The notes under the pieces: generated by a model
Databases searched by the model: none
Told to the model about the DNA's origin: nothing
Seen by the model: the letters and a program-made list of their open reading frames with translations, nothing else
Part shown: positions 26,293 through 34,565 of the stretch, piece after piece
Position numbering within the stretch: the stretch's first letter is position 1
Layout of the letters: each line of letters opens with the position of its first letter
Translations under genes and position numbers: made by a program
Assembly: GCA_023391375.1 (NCBI GenBank)
Contig: JAEWBB010000012.1
Location: forward strand, 62,001 to 126,000
DNA: 64,000 nt
Source: Pseudomonadota bacterium
GTDB taxonomy: Bacteria > Pseudomonadota > Alphaproteobacteria > Sphingomonadales > Sphingomonadaceae
Direction of reading: 5' to 3'

Positions 26293-27840
26293 TTACTTCT
26301 TCTTCGCGGCAGGCTTCTTGGCGGCCGGCTTAGCCCCGGCCTTCTTTTCGGCCGGCTTGGCCTCGGCCTTCTTTTCGGCCGGCTTGGCCTCGGCCTTCTT
26401 GGCAGCGGGCTTCGCGTCGGCCTTTTTGGCTTCGGTCTTCTTGGCCGCTGCCTTCTTGGCCGGCTTGGCGTCGGCATGGTCGTGGCCGCAGCCCGGGCCG
26501 TGGACGTGGCCTTCCTCGCTTTCGAGGTCGGCTTCCAGCTCTTCGCGGCTCACCGAACGCTCGGAAATGTCGGCCTTGTCGAACAGGAAGTCGACGACCT
26601 TGTCTTCGTACAGCGGGGCACGCAGCTGGGCGGCGGCCATCGGGTTTTGCTGGACGTACTGGATGAACCGGTCACGATCCTTCGGCTGGTACTGCGAGGC
26701 AGCCTGGCCGATGAGACGGTTCATCTCCTGCTGGCTGACTTCGACGCCATTGGCGGCACCGATCTCGCTCAGCAGCAGGCCGAGGCGGACGCGGCGAACG
26801 GCGATCTTGCGGTAATCGTCGGCATCGCCCTCGATTTCCTTCAACGCGGCTTCCGAATCTTCCTCGTGGCTCGCCTCGTGACGAAGCTGGGCCATGATAT
26901 TTTCATACTCGGCCTCGACCATCGATTCCGGCACGTCGAAGTCATGGCTCTCGGCCAGCTGGTCGAGCAGGCGACGCTTCATGTGCGTGCGGGTCAGGTT
27001 GTTGAGTTCCTGCTGCTGCTGGTCGCGGATCAGGCCCTTGAGCTGGTCGAGGTCCTTGAGACCCAGCGCCTTGGCGAAGTCGTCGTCGATCTTGGTGTCG
27101 CCGGCGGTCTTGACCGCCTTCACCGTGATGTCGAACACCGCCGGCTTTCCGGCGAGGTCCTTGGCACCGTAGTCGGTCGGGAAGTCGACCTTGACCTGGC
27201 CGGTATCGCCGACCTTGAGGCCCTTGAGCTGGTCTTCGAAGCCCGGGATCAGCTGGCCCGACCCGATGACCACGGCCATGTCCTCGCCGGTGCCGCCGTC
27301 GAACGCGACGTCGTTCACCTTCCCGGCGAAGTCGATCACGACCTGGTCGCCCTCGGCAGCCTTGTGGCCCTTCTTGGCATCTTCGTAGCGGGTCTGGCTC
27401 TGCGCCAGCTGGGCAATCTGCTCGTCGATCGCCTTTTCGTCGGCGTCGACGGTCAAGCGCTCCAGCTTGAGACCTTCGACGGTCGGCGCGGCGATGTCCG
27501 GCAGCGCTTCGACCCGGACCTTGAGCTCGGCGTCCTTGCCCGGCTCGTAACCGTCAGCCAATTCGACTTCCGGCTGCATCGCGGGGCGGATCTTCTTGTC
27601 GCTGAGGAGCTGCTGGACGCTGTCCTGGACCACGCTGTTAAGCGCTTCGGCCATCAGCTGCTCGCCGTGCATCTTGCGAATGAGGTTCGGCGGAACCTTG
27701 CCGGGACGGAAGCCGGGCATGCGGACGGTCGGCGCCAGGCGCTTCACCTCACCTTCGACCCGCGAGTCGATGTCCTTGGCGGGGATGGTCATGGTGTAGG
27801 CCCGCTTCAGGCCCGCGTTTTCCGTCTCGACGGTCTTCAT
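26293..27840 (-). CDS. tig: Trigger factor chaperone with lysine/alanine-rich tail
   Basis: 515 residues from the ATG at 27840 (an open upstream frame runs into tRNA-Leu and is rejected). Ribosome-binding N-domain with the PGFRPGKVPPNLIRK loop, PPIase (FKBP) domain about 150-250, then the C-terminal helical chaperone arms. Family members end near residue 430-450. Here a His/Cys motif (HVHGPGCGHDHAD, 445-457) is followed by about 58 residues made almost only of Lys, Ala, Pro and Glu in short repeats, like histone H1 or bacterial HC1 tails. It folds nascent chains at the ribosome exit; the tail may bind nucleic acid or metal (inference). Confidence 0.95.
   Translation of the reverse strand: MKTVETENAGLKRAYTMTIPAKDIDSRVEGEVKRLAPTVRMPGFRPGKVPPNLIRKMHGEQLMAEALNSVVQDSVQQLLSDKKIRPAMQPEVELADGYEPGKDAELKVRVEALPDIAAPTVEGLKLERLTVDADEKAIDEQIAQLAQSQTRYEDAKKGHKAAEGDQVVIDFAGKVNDVAFDGGTGEDMAVVIGSGQLIPGFEDQLKGLKVGDTGQVKVDFPTDYGAKDLAGKPAVFDITVKAVKTAGDTKIDDDFAKALGLKDLDQLKGLIRDQQQQELNNLTRTHMKRRLLDQLAESHDFDVPESMVEAEYENIMAQLRHEASHEEDSEAALKEIEGDADDYRKIAVRRVRLGLLLSEIGAANGVEVSQQEMNRLIGQAASQYQPKDRDRFIQYVQQNPMAAAQLRAPLYEDKVVDFLFDKADISERSVSREELEADLESEEGHVHGPGCGHDHADAKPAKKAAAKKTEAKKADAKPAAKKAEAKPAEKKAEAKPAEKKAGAKPAAKKPAAKKK
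26338..26391 (-). repeat. Tandem duplication, 2 x 27 bases, in the tig tail
   Basis: Two perfect adjacent copies of a 27-base unit coding nine residues of the E-A-K-P-A-E-K-K-A type. More degenerate copies lie on both sides, so the tail grew by repeat expansion and its length may vary between strains. Confidence 0.85.
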
Positions 27841-27897
27841 GGTCAAACTCTTCCCGTTCAAATCTAAATGTGTCGCGCGTCGTGCCCTGATCGAAAG

Positions 27898-27982
27898 TGG
27901 TGCGCGCGGAGGGACTCGAACCCCCACATCTTTCGACACTTGGACCTAAACCAAGCGCGTCTACCAATTCCGCCACGCGCGC
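27898..27982 (-). tRNA. tRNA-Leu (TAG)
   Basis: An 85-base class II tRNA with a long variable arm, from GCGCGCG to encoded CCA. Anticodon stem CTTGG/CCAAG encloses TTTAGGT, giving TAG, reading CUA and neighbouring codons. Confidence 0.94.
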
Positions 27983-28003
27983 GCGGACGCTTGAAGTGGG
28001 CGG

Positions 28004-28031
28004 CCTATAGCAAGCTTCGCCGCGTCTTCAA
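28004..28031 (-). promoter_or_regulatory. Promoter for tRNA-Leu inside a perfect inverted repeat
   Basis: On the minus strand TTGAAG (28031-28026), 16 bases, then TATAGG (28009-28004), 22 bases before the tRNA. The -35 is part of CTTCAAGCGT (28026-28035), an exact reverse complement of ACGCTTGAAG at 27987-27996 on the far side of the -10. Confidence 0.65.
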
Positions 28032-28088
28032 GCGTTTGGGTGCGCAACCCGCACCGCGGGAGCGGCGTTGGGGGCGAAAGGAGAGACC

Positions 28089-28247
28089 ATGTCGCAGCAG
28101 ACCCCCTTCCCCGCCAATGACCCTGCCCCCGCCCAGCCGACCCCCGCGCCGGCCGAAGAGCCCCCGGTGACCCCGGACGTCGACGTACCGGCCCCGCCGT
28201 CGCCCGGCACCGAGACACCGACCACTCCGATTTCACCGGTCGATTGA
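28089..28247 (+). CDS. Small proline-rich acidic protein (52 aa), unknown
   Basis: Found by eye between tRNA-Leu and a lipoprotein gene. It has a strong ribosome-binding site (AAAGGAG, eight bases before ATG). The product has 52 residues, about one third Pro, with Thr, Ala, Glu and Asp making up most of the rest and no basic residues (MSQQTPFPANDPAPAQPTPA is the first 20). It would be disordered and cytoplasmic. No family is recognised. Its stop overlaps the next start (TGATG). Low complexity in GC-rich DNA can mimic coding, so the ribosome-binding site and the coupled second gene are the main support. Confidence 0.55.
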   Translation: MSQQTPFPANDPAPAQPTPAPAEEPPVTPDVDVPAPPSPGTETPTTPISPVD

Positions 28248-28357
28248 TGGCGAGCAAGCCACCACGGCCGGATGAGCCCGACCCGACAGAGCCGCCGGGG
28301 GAAGTGCCACCACTTCCCGACGAGCCGGAGCATCCCGCCCCGCCCGACCCGGTTTAA
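28247..28357 (+). CDS. Second small proline/acid-rich protein (36 aa), unknown
   Basis: A 36-residue frame starting within the stop of the preceding micro-gene (TGATG). Composition is again Pro- and Glu/Asp-rich (begins MASKPPRPDEPDPTEPPGEV). Its TAA overlaps the TAA of the convergent lipoprotein gene at a TTAA palindrome. The tight packing at both ends argues for a real gene, but the size is at the limit of what can be supported by sequence alone. Confidence 0.45.
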   Translation: MASKPPRPDEPDPTEPPGEVPPLPDEPEHPAPPDPV

Positions 28358-28995
28358 CGGACGATCCGCGCGCTGTTGATGATCGCTTCGACGTCGGCCA
28401 GTTCGGCGTTGTAGTAGTGCGAGCGCGCCGCGTCGAACACGACGAGGTAAAGCCGGTCGCCGTAGACCGCACCGACGGTACGGCCCTTTCGCCACAATTC
28501 GTCACTATCAAGATGCTCGTAGTCAAACTGGAATCCGGGAACACCGAGGAACGTCCGCGGCTGCAGCCCCAGTGTCTTGAAGTCCGCTGCGCCGAGGCGG
28601 TTGCGGAACAGGGTTTCGAGCATCGAGGCGATTTCGGGCGCGGTCATGTCGGAGCGGAAGATCGGCACCTTGCGCTCGTCGGTCTGGCGTTGCCGGACGA
28701 TCGCCTTCGAATTCTTGAGGCCGGTGACGAAGCTGACCGTATCGAGCAGCGGGCCGTTCAGGGTCCAGTCCTCGACCTCGGGCACATCGTCGAACAGCCG
28801 CGGCCGGACGCGGTTCCACGGCTCCGGCGCCGTGACGGCGACCGTCCGGTTCCCCACCTTGGTCACCTTGTTGGCCTTCACGAGGTAGTAGGGGCTGTTG
28901 AAACCATACTCATCGCCCCCGATGGTGCTGCAGGCGGCCGCCATCGGAAGAATGAAGGCGGCAGCGGCGAGCTTGGCCAATCGATCGATACGCAT
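28354..28995 (-). CDS. Predicted lipoprotein, unknown function
   Basis: 213 residues from the second of two adjacent ATGs (28995; AAGGAG is six bases before it). A signal peptide ends in a lipobox (MAAA|C, Cys near 22). The mature part is about 190 residues, alpha/beta, without membrane segments; family not recognised. It follows the M48 protease gene by 11 bases, which itself overlaps a further lipoprotein gene, so three envelope proteins are made together. A role as protease partner or substrate is only a guess. Confidence 0.8.
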   Translation of the reverse strand: MRIDRLAKLAAAAFILPMAAACSTIGGDEYGFNSPYYLVKANKVTKVGNRTVAVTAPEPWNRVRPRLFDDVPEVEDWTLNGPLLDTVSFVTGLKNSKAIVRQRQTDERKVPIFRSDMTAPEIASMLETLFRNRLGAADFKTLGLQPRTFLGVPGFQFDYEHLDSDELWRKGRTVGAVYGDRLYLVVFDAARSHYYNAELADVEAIINSARIVR

Positions 28996-29006
28996 CATCC
29001 GCTCCT

Positions 29007-30230
29007 TCACGCGACCAGCATCTGGCGCACGAACGGGGCATCGGGCGCGTTGGGACTCATCATCAGATAGCGGCGCAATGCCGCCCGGCTTTCGGCCTTC
29101 TTGCCTTCCTTCGACAGCATGATGCCGTGCCAGCGCCATGCATCGGCAGGCGCATCGGCGAACGTTACTGCGGCCGCATAGCCCTGCGCGGCCCGGAAGG
29201 CATCGCCATAGCGATTGCGCAGTCGCCAGACCTCCGCCTCGGCGAACCGCAAAAGGCCGTTCCAACCGTCCTGCGCCAGCGTCTCGATCAGATATTGGCT
29301 GGCACCGGGATCGTTGAGCTTGACCTGATCATCGATCAGCGTCGGCCGGATCGCGCCGATCGCCTGCAGGTAACGCGTCCGGTGGGCGTCGTAAGACTTG
29401 CCCGGCTGGCGCACTTCCTCGGCCGACACCTTGAGTTCGGCCATGCGGGTTTCCGGCAGCGGGTGGGTTCCGAAAATATTCCAGTCCTGGCGATAGTCCT
29501 TGCGGGCATAGCGAGCCGAGGCCCGAAGCTCGCCGATCAGCTGCTCCCAGGTCTGGCTCATCGCCAACGGGTCGTATCCCGCTTGAGCCAGAAGCTTGAG
29601 GCCCAGCGCGTCCGCCTCGGCTTCCATCGTCCGGCTATACTTGAGGAGGGAGAGGATGGTGGCGAGTTCAGCCAGCTGGGAGAGGCCACCGGTGTAGAAG
29701 CCGGCTGCGCCGCCCGCGATCCCGCCGACCATCGATAGCGTCGCGAGGATGTCGGTCTTGGTCCGCATGTCCCGGTAAGCGCGGATCTGGTGCTTGCGCA
29801 GGAAGTGCGATGCCTCATGGGCGATGACGCCGGCCAGTTGCGCCTCGTTGCGCATACGCAGGAGCAGGCCGGAAAAGACGACGGCGAACCCGGTCGGGAA
29901 CATCATCGCGTTGAATTCGGGCACCCGCACGAGATAGATTCGGAAGTCCTTCGCGGCGGGACCGCCGACCGTCCCGATCAAATTCTTGAGATAGCCCTGG
30001 AGCGCCGGGTCCTTGATCAGGAGATTGGTGCCGGCGACCTCTTCCTCGACCCGCTCCATCAACTGCCACATGCCTTTTTCGTCGGCATCGACCGGCCTGT
30101 ACCCCGGGCCGATCAGCGGCGTCATCGAATTCGGCGGGATGCGCGCGCTGGCCATGCCGGTGGAAACGCTCGCGGCCAAGACCCCGCCCGCGGCAAGCAG
30201 GCTGCGCCGGTCGAGCGGCAGGCCGCTCAC
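29007..30230 (-). CDS. M48 family metalloprotease with Tat-type signal
   Basis: 407 residues from GTG at 30230, which overlaps the upstream stop (GTGA). The N-terminus PLDRRSLLAAGGVLAAS carries a twin-arginine motif and hydrophobic core, so Tat export is likely. Zinc site: HEASH in GVIAHEASHFLRKH (about residue 148-152) and the third ligand in MEAEADALG. The last 120 residues are helical and TPR-like (AAQGYAAAVTFADAPADAWRW, positions about 345-365). It resembles periplasmic BepA/LoiP-type proteases that tend outer-membrane proteins. It is flanked by two lipoprotein genes in the same operon. Confidence 0.9.
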   Translation of the reverse strand: MSGLPLDRRSLLAAGGVLAASVSTGMASARIPPNSMTPLIGPGYRPVDADEKGMWQLMERVEEEVAGTNLLIKDPALQGYLKNLIGTVGGPAAKDFRIYLVRVPEFNAMMFPTGFAVVFSGLLLRMRNEAQLAGVIAHEASHFLRKHQIRAYRDMRTKTDILATLSMVGGIAGGAAGFYTGGLSQLAELATILSLLKYSRTMEAEADALGLKLLAQAGYDPLAMSQTWEQLIGELRASARYARKDYRQDWNIFGTHPLPETRMAELKVSAEEVRQPGKSYDAHRTRYLQAIGAIRPTLIDDQVKLNDPGASQYLIETLAQDGWNGLLRFAEAEVWRLRNRYGDAFRAAQGYAAAVTFADAPADAWRWHGIMLSKEGKKAESRAALRRYLMMSPNAPDAPFVRQMLVA

Positions 30231-31006
30231 GATTTCGCCCTTTCGCGCTGGCGGACATATTTGCCTGGCTTCATCCGACCGAGCAGCCGGTCGACGAGCT
30301 GGTCCGCACCTTGTTCGGTCCGCATGTCGCCGAACTTAATTCCCGCCACCTGGCTTTGCGCGCTGACGACGTTGAACCAGACGACGTCGCCGGTCCTCAG
30401 GTCGACGAGGCTGGCATAAGCGAACTGCCCGCCACCGCCGATGTTCGGGGCGCAGAATCCGACGATGCAGCCGGCGACGCCCAGCACTTGCAACGCCACC
30501 CGGCCGGTCGAGGCGAAGCTGTCCTCGGCGTACATGAACAGCGCATAGTCGAAGCCGGTCTTTCGCCCGAACGCGACCGCATCCTCGCCGAGCGTCCAGT
30601 CGAGCCCCTTGCCGCGCTTGGTCGGCAGCGTCTGGCCCATGTAGCGGTGGAGCGCGATCGAGTTCGTCACGGCCGCCTGGAGCCGCTCGACCTCTGCAAC
30701 CTGCTCGGCACTGACACCGGGCAGGCTATCCCGGCGCGCCATGACGGTGATCCTGCCGCCGCGATCAGCCTGCTGCTCGCGGACCGCCTTGACGACCAGC
30801 TGTCGGGACGTTTCGGTCCAGTCGGCGCGCGGTTCGACCATCCCACCGGTCGTGACCGAGCCCACGGAAATATCGGGGCGAAGCACGAGTAGGCGATAAT
30901 CGCCAGCGGGCGGGGTGAATTCGACATCGGCATATTGCCGGGTCTGGACGCAGGCCGACAGCGATATCGCCGCCCCTACGACCGCTGCGAACCTCGCTCC
31001 ACGCAT
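30227..31006 (-). CDS. Predicted lipoprotein upstream of M48 protease
   Basis: 259 residues. Signal peptide with lipobox SLSAC (Cys19) followed by VQTRQYADVEF. The body contains a glycine-rich hydrophobic stretch (VLGVAGCIVGFCAPNIGGGG, about 175-195), then YASLVDLRTGDVVWFN, a pattern typical of envelope lipoproteins that sense or assemble surface structures. I do not recognise the family. First gene of the lipoprotein-M48-lipoprotein unit. The preceding gene (gatB) is also on the minus strand, 69 bases away. Confidence 0.82.
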   Translation of the reverse strand: MRGARFAAVVGAAISLSACVQTRQYADVEFTPPAGDYRLLVLRPDISVGSVTTGGMVEPRADWTETSRQLVVKAVREQQADRGGRITVMARRDSLPGVSAEQVAEVERLQAAVTNSIALHRYMGQTLPTKRGKGLDWTLGEDAVAFGRKTGFDYALFMYAEDSFASTGRVALQVLGVAGCIVGFCAPNIGGGGQFAYASLVDLRTGDVVWFNVVSAQSQVAGIKFGDMRTEQGADQLVDRLLGRMKPGKYVRQRERAKS

Positions 31007-31075
31007 ACCCGCCTCCCTGTTGCACGGCGGGAGCGATTACTGCAGTCTTTTGAAAGACTTGCAAGCGGTAAAGAT

Positions 31076-32542
31076 TCAGCCGTCGAGCTTGGCGCGGAGC
31101 CGTTCGTTGACCACGCCCGGGTTGGCCTTGCCGGCCATCGCCTTCATCGTCTGGCCGACGAAGAAGCCGAACAGCTGGACCTTGCCGTCCTTGTAGTCGG
31201 CGACCTTGTCGGCATTGGCGGCAAGAATTTTGTCGATCTCGGCATCGATCGCACCGGTGTCGCTGGTCTGCTTCAGGCCCTCGCGCTCGACGATGGTCGA
31301 GGGCGCGTCGCCGGTCTCAAGCATCTTTTCGAACACCGTCTTGGCGATCGTCCCGCTGATCGTCCCGTCGGCGACGAGCTTCAAGAGCTCCGCAGCCTCG
31401 GCCGGCGAAATGCCGGTGGTCGCCAGCGTCTCGCCACGCTTGTTGAGCGCACCGAACAGCTCGGCCACCACCCAGTTGGCCCCCTGCTTGGCATCCGCAC
31501 CCGCTTCCAAAAGCGCGTCGAACCAGCGCGCGGTCTCGACCTCGGCGGTCAGCACACTGGCGTTGTACGCGGATACGCCCGCCGCCTCGTAGCGCGCCCT
31601 CTTCGCATCCGGCAGTTCGGGGAGCGACGCACGGCATTCTTCGAGGAACGCGTCGTCGAGTTCCAGCGGCAGGAGGTCCGGGTCCGGGAAATAGCGGTAA
31701 TCGTGCGCGTCTTCCTTCGAACGCAGCGTCCGCGTGACGTTCTTGTCCGGATCGTAGAGGCGTGTTTCCTGCGCCACTTCGCCGCCGTCCTCGATCAGGT
31801 CGACCTGGCGACGCGCCTCATGCTCGATCACTGCCATGACGAAGCGGACCGAGTTGACGTTCTTGGTCTCGGTGCGGGTGCCAAATTGCTCGCCCGGCTT
31901 GCGCACGCTGACGTTGACGTCGGCGCGCATCGAGCCTTCTTCCATGTTGCCGTCGCACGACCCGACATAGCGCAGGATCGCCCGCAGCTTGCGAAGGTAC
32001 GCCCCCGCTTCCGCCGGCGAGCGCATGTCGGGCTTCGACACGATTTCCATCAGCGCGACGCCCGAGCGGTTCAAGTCGACGTAGCTCATCGTCGGATGCT
32101 GGTCGTGCATCAGCTTGCCCGCGTCCTGCTCGACGTGGATCCGCTCGACGCCGATGGTGCGGGCGCTACCCTCATCCTTCTCGTCGGCGAGGACAGTGAT
32201 CGAGCCCTCGCCCACCAAAGGGTGGTAGAGCTGGCTGATCTGGTAGCCCTGCGGAAGGTCGGCGTAGAAGTAGTTTTTTCGGTCGAAGCGCGACCATTTG
32301 TTGATCTGCGCGTCGATCGCCATGCCGGTGCGCACCGCCTGGCGGATGCACTCGCGGTTCGGCACCGGCAACATCCCCGGCATCGCCGCGTCGACCAGGC
32401 TGACCTGCGTATTCGGTTCCGCGCCGAACGCCGTCGCCGCGCCGCTGAACAGCTTCGCATTGCTCACGACCTGCGCGTGCACCTCGAGGCCGATCACGAC
32501 CTCCCAATCGCCGGTGGCGCCCTTAATCCGATAGTCGCTCAT
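31076..32542 (-). CDS. gatB: Asp-tRNA(Asn)/Glu-tRNA(Gln) amidotransferase subunit B
   Basis: 488 residues. GatB N-domain begins WEVVIGLEVHAQV and has the kinase-type cradle (FYADLPQGYQISQ with Tyr/Asp contacts, DLNRSGVALMEIVSKPD). The C-terminal YqeY-like tRNA-binding domain closes the protein. It phosphorylates mischarged Glu-tRNA(Gln) or Asp-tRNA(Asn) for amidation by ammonia from GatA. Two adjacent ATGs (32545, 32542); the second has AAGGA at better spacing. Here an acyltransferase gene separates gatB from gatA. Confidence 0.96.
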   Translation of the reverse strand: MSDYRIKGATGDWEVVIGLEVHAQVVSNAKLFSGAATAFGAEPNTQVSLVDAAMPGMLPVPNRECIRQAVRTGMAIDAQINKWSRFDRKNYFYADLPQGYQISQLYHPLVGEGSITVLADEKDEGSARTIGVERIHVEQDAGKLMHDQHPTMSYVDLNRSGVALMEIVSKPDMRSPAEAGAYLRKLRAILRYVGSCDGNMEEGSMRADVNVSVRKPGEQFGTRTETKNVNSVRFVMAVIEHEARRQVDLIEDGGEVAQETRLYDPDKNVTRTLRSKEDAHDYRYFPDPDLLPLELDDAFLEECRASLPELPDAKRARYEAAGVSAYNASVLTAEVETARWFDALLEAGADAKQGANWVVAELFGALNKRGETLATTGISPAEAAELLKLVADGTISGTIAKTVFEKMLETGDAPSTIVEREGLKQTSDTGAIDAEIDKILAANADKVADYKDGKVQLFGFFVGQTMKAMAGKANPGVVNERLRAKLDG

Positions 32543-33093
32543 CATCTTCCTTCTTGGCCGCCCGACGGCGATCCCTCAATCACGATTTTCGACGGCGCTG
32601 CATAGACGCGGGCGTTTGCCGGGACGTCCTCGATTACCAGGGCGTGGGCACCGATCCGCGCGCCGTCACCGATATTCACCGCCCCCAGGATCGTCGCGCC
32701 CGGTCCGATGAAAACCCGGTTGCCGATCGTCGGGCATCCGCCCTTCATCTCGCCCATCGTCACCTGTTGGTAGATGTCGCAGTTGCAGCCGATCACCGTC
32801 CCCACGTTGATCACGATACCGTTGGTGTGCGGCATCTGCAGCCCGCCACCGATCCGGCACCGCACGGGCAGGCTGATCCCGCCCAGCACCGACCAGATCC
32901 GCCAGCGAAGCGCCGCGACGCGCCAGACCAGCGCCGACCAGGGTGTGCCGCGGTCGCGATGCGCCTGATAGGTGCGGATCGCGCCGAGGATCGATTTGTA
33001 CGGCGCCCATTCGAACGGCCATGTCTTCCTCTCCCGGCTCCAATCCGGGGTTCCCACAAATTCGGCAGACGGCGGCGATGCGCCTACCACCAC
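32542..33093 (-). CDS. Serine acetyltransferase-like hexapeptide acyltransferase
   Basis: 183 residues. The C-terminal half is a left-handed beta helix (PVRCRIGGGLQMPHTNGIVI, GTVIGCNCDIYQQVTMG, IGNRVFIGPGATILGAVNIG, IGAHALVIEDVPANARVYA, spanning about 80-170). This layout matches CysE/EpsC-type and WcaB-type acetyltransferases. The catalytic His of CysE is replaced by the PHTNGIVI context, so the acceptor is more likely a sugar or surface polysaccharide than serine. It starts GTG, overlaps the gatA stop and, at its end, the gatB start, so it is embedded in the gat operon. Start uncertain by one codon. Confidence 0.8.
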   Translation of the reverse strand: MVVGASPPSAEFVGTPDWSRERKTWPFEWAPYKSILGAIRTYQAHRDRGTPWSALVWRVAALRWRIWSVLGGISLPVRCRIGGGLQMPHTNGIVINVGTVIGCNCDIYQQVTMGEMKGGCPTIGNRVFIGPGATILGAVNIGDGARIGAHALVIEDVPANARVYAAPSKIVIEGSPSGGQEGR

Positions 33094-34565
33094 TTCTCCG
33101 CCCGCGCCGTGAAGCCGGCACGTTCCTCGATCGCGAGGCCCGCGTTCAGCACCGTCTGCTCGTCCAGTTCCTTACCGATCAGGTGCAGGCCGAGCGGCAG
33201 GCCGAGGCTGTCGAGTCCGCCCGGCACGCTCATCGCCGGCAGGCCGGCAAGGCTGGCGGGCACCGCGAAGACGTCGTTCAGATACATCGCCAGCGGATCG
33301 CTCATCTTCTCGCCCAAGCCGAACGCCGCGCTCGGCGCGGTCGGCGTGAGGATGAGGTCGCACTTGGCGAAGGCCTCGGCGAAGTCGCGCTTGATCAGCG
33401 CGCGGACCTTTTGCGCCTTGGTGAAATAGGCATCGTAGAAACCCGCCGACAGGACATAGGTGCCGATCATGATCCGGCGCTTCACCTCAGCGCCGAACCC
33501 GTCGTCGCGGGTCGTCGCGTACATCGCGTCGAGGTTGCCGCCTTCCGGCGTATCGCGCAGGCCGTAGCGCACACCGTCATAGCGGGCGAGGTTGGACGAG
33601 GCTTCGGCCGGGGCGATGATGTAGTAGGTCGGCAGCGCGTATTGGGTGTGCGGAAGGCTGATCGGCACGACCTCGGCACCGGCATCCTTCAGCCACTCGA
33701 TACCCTTGTCCCACAGCGCGTTGATTTCGTCCGGAACGCCGTCGACGCGATATTCCTTGGGAATGCCGACCCGCTTGCCCTTGAGATCGCTCGACAACCC
33801 GGCTTCCCACTGCGGGACGGCCACGTCCAGCGAGGTCGCGTCCTTCGGGTCGAAGCCGCACATATTCTCGAGCATGATCGCGCAGTCGCGGACGTCCTTG
33901 GCCATCGGCCCCGCCTGGTCTAGCGAGGAGGCGAAGGCCACAATGCCCCAGCGGCTGCAACGACCGTAGGTCGGCTTGATGCCGGTGATCCCGGTGAAGG
34001 CCGCCGGCTGGCGGATCGAGCCGCCGGTGTCGGTGCCGGTGACGCCCGGCGCCATGAAGGCCGAGACCGCCGCCGCCGAGCCGCCCGAGCTACCGCCCGG
34101 GGTCAGCGCGGCGTTGCCGCCGTCGTTGCGCCGCCACGGCGAGATGACCGGGCCGTAAGCACTGGTCTCGTTCGACGAACCCATCGCGAACTCGTCCATG
34201 TTGAGCTTGCCCAACATGCCCGCGCCCGCCGCCTTGAGCTTGCCCGAGACGGTGCTCTCGTAGGTCGGCTTGAACCCTTTCAGGATTGCCGAAGCGGTCG
34301 TGCTGTCGACGCCCTCGGTGCAGAACAGGTCCTTGATGCCGAGCGGAATGCCGGAGAGCGCCTTCAGGCTTCCCGCCTGCCGGTCGGCGTCGGCCTTGTC
34401 GGCCGCTTCCAGCGCCAGTTCCGGCGTCTCGATCGTCCAGGCGTTGAGGCCGCGACCCGAAACAACGGCAGCGTTGAACGCTTCGGCGATCTCGCGCGCG
34501 CTGAACTCGCCGCCGCGGAAGCCGTCGCGCAGCTCGGCGATGGTCCTTTCGTTCAAAGCCGACAC
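33084..34565 (-). CDS. gatA: Amidotransferase subunit A (GatA)
   Basis: 493 residues from GTG at 34565, which shares a base with the gatC stop (TAGTG). Amidase-signature enzyme with triad Lys78 (LGIKDLF), Ser159 (TPGGSSGGS) and Ser183 (GTDTGGSIRQP). It hydrolyses glutamine and channels ammonia to GatB. Length normal. A longer upstream reading enters gatC and is not used. Confidence 0.96.
   Translation of the reverse strand: MSALNERTIAELRDGFRGGEFSAREIAEAFNAAVVSGRGLNAWTIETPELALEAADKADADRQAGSLKALSGIPLGIKDLFCTEGVDSTTASAILKGFKPTYESTVSGKLKAAGAGMLGKLNMDEFAMGSSNETSAYGPVISPWRRNDGGNAALTPGGSSGGSAAAVSAFMAPGVTGTDTGGSIRQPAAFTGITGIKPTYGRCSRWGIVAFASSLDQAGPMAKDVRDCAIMLENMCGFDPKDATSLDVAVPQWEAGLSSDLKGKRVGIPKEYRVDGVPDEINALWDKGIEWLKDAGAEVVPISLPHTQYALPTYYIIAPAEASSNLARYDGVRYGLRDTPEGGNLDAMYATTRDDGFGAEVKRRIMIGTYVLSAGFYDAYFTKAQKVRALIKRDFAEAFAKCDLILTPTAPSAAFGLGEKMSDPLAMYLNDVFAVPASLAGLPAMSVPGGLDSLGLPLGLHLIGKELDEQTVLNAGLAIEERAGFTARAEKWW

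Noticed and set aside
26293..26470. The Lys/Ala-rich tail of trigger factor as a separate H1-like gene
   Set aside because: No start codon with a ribosome-binding site precedes it and the frame is continuous with tig.
27841..27939. N-terminal extension of trigger factor into tRNA-Leu
   Set aside because: MKTVETENAGLKRAYTMTIP is the usual start and the extra residues overlap the tRNA.
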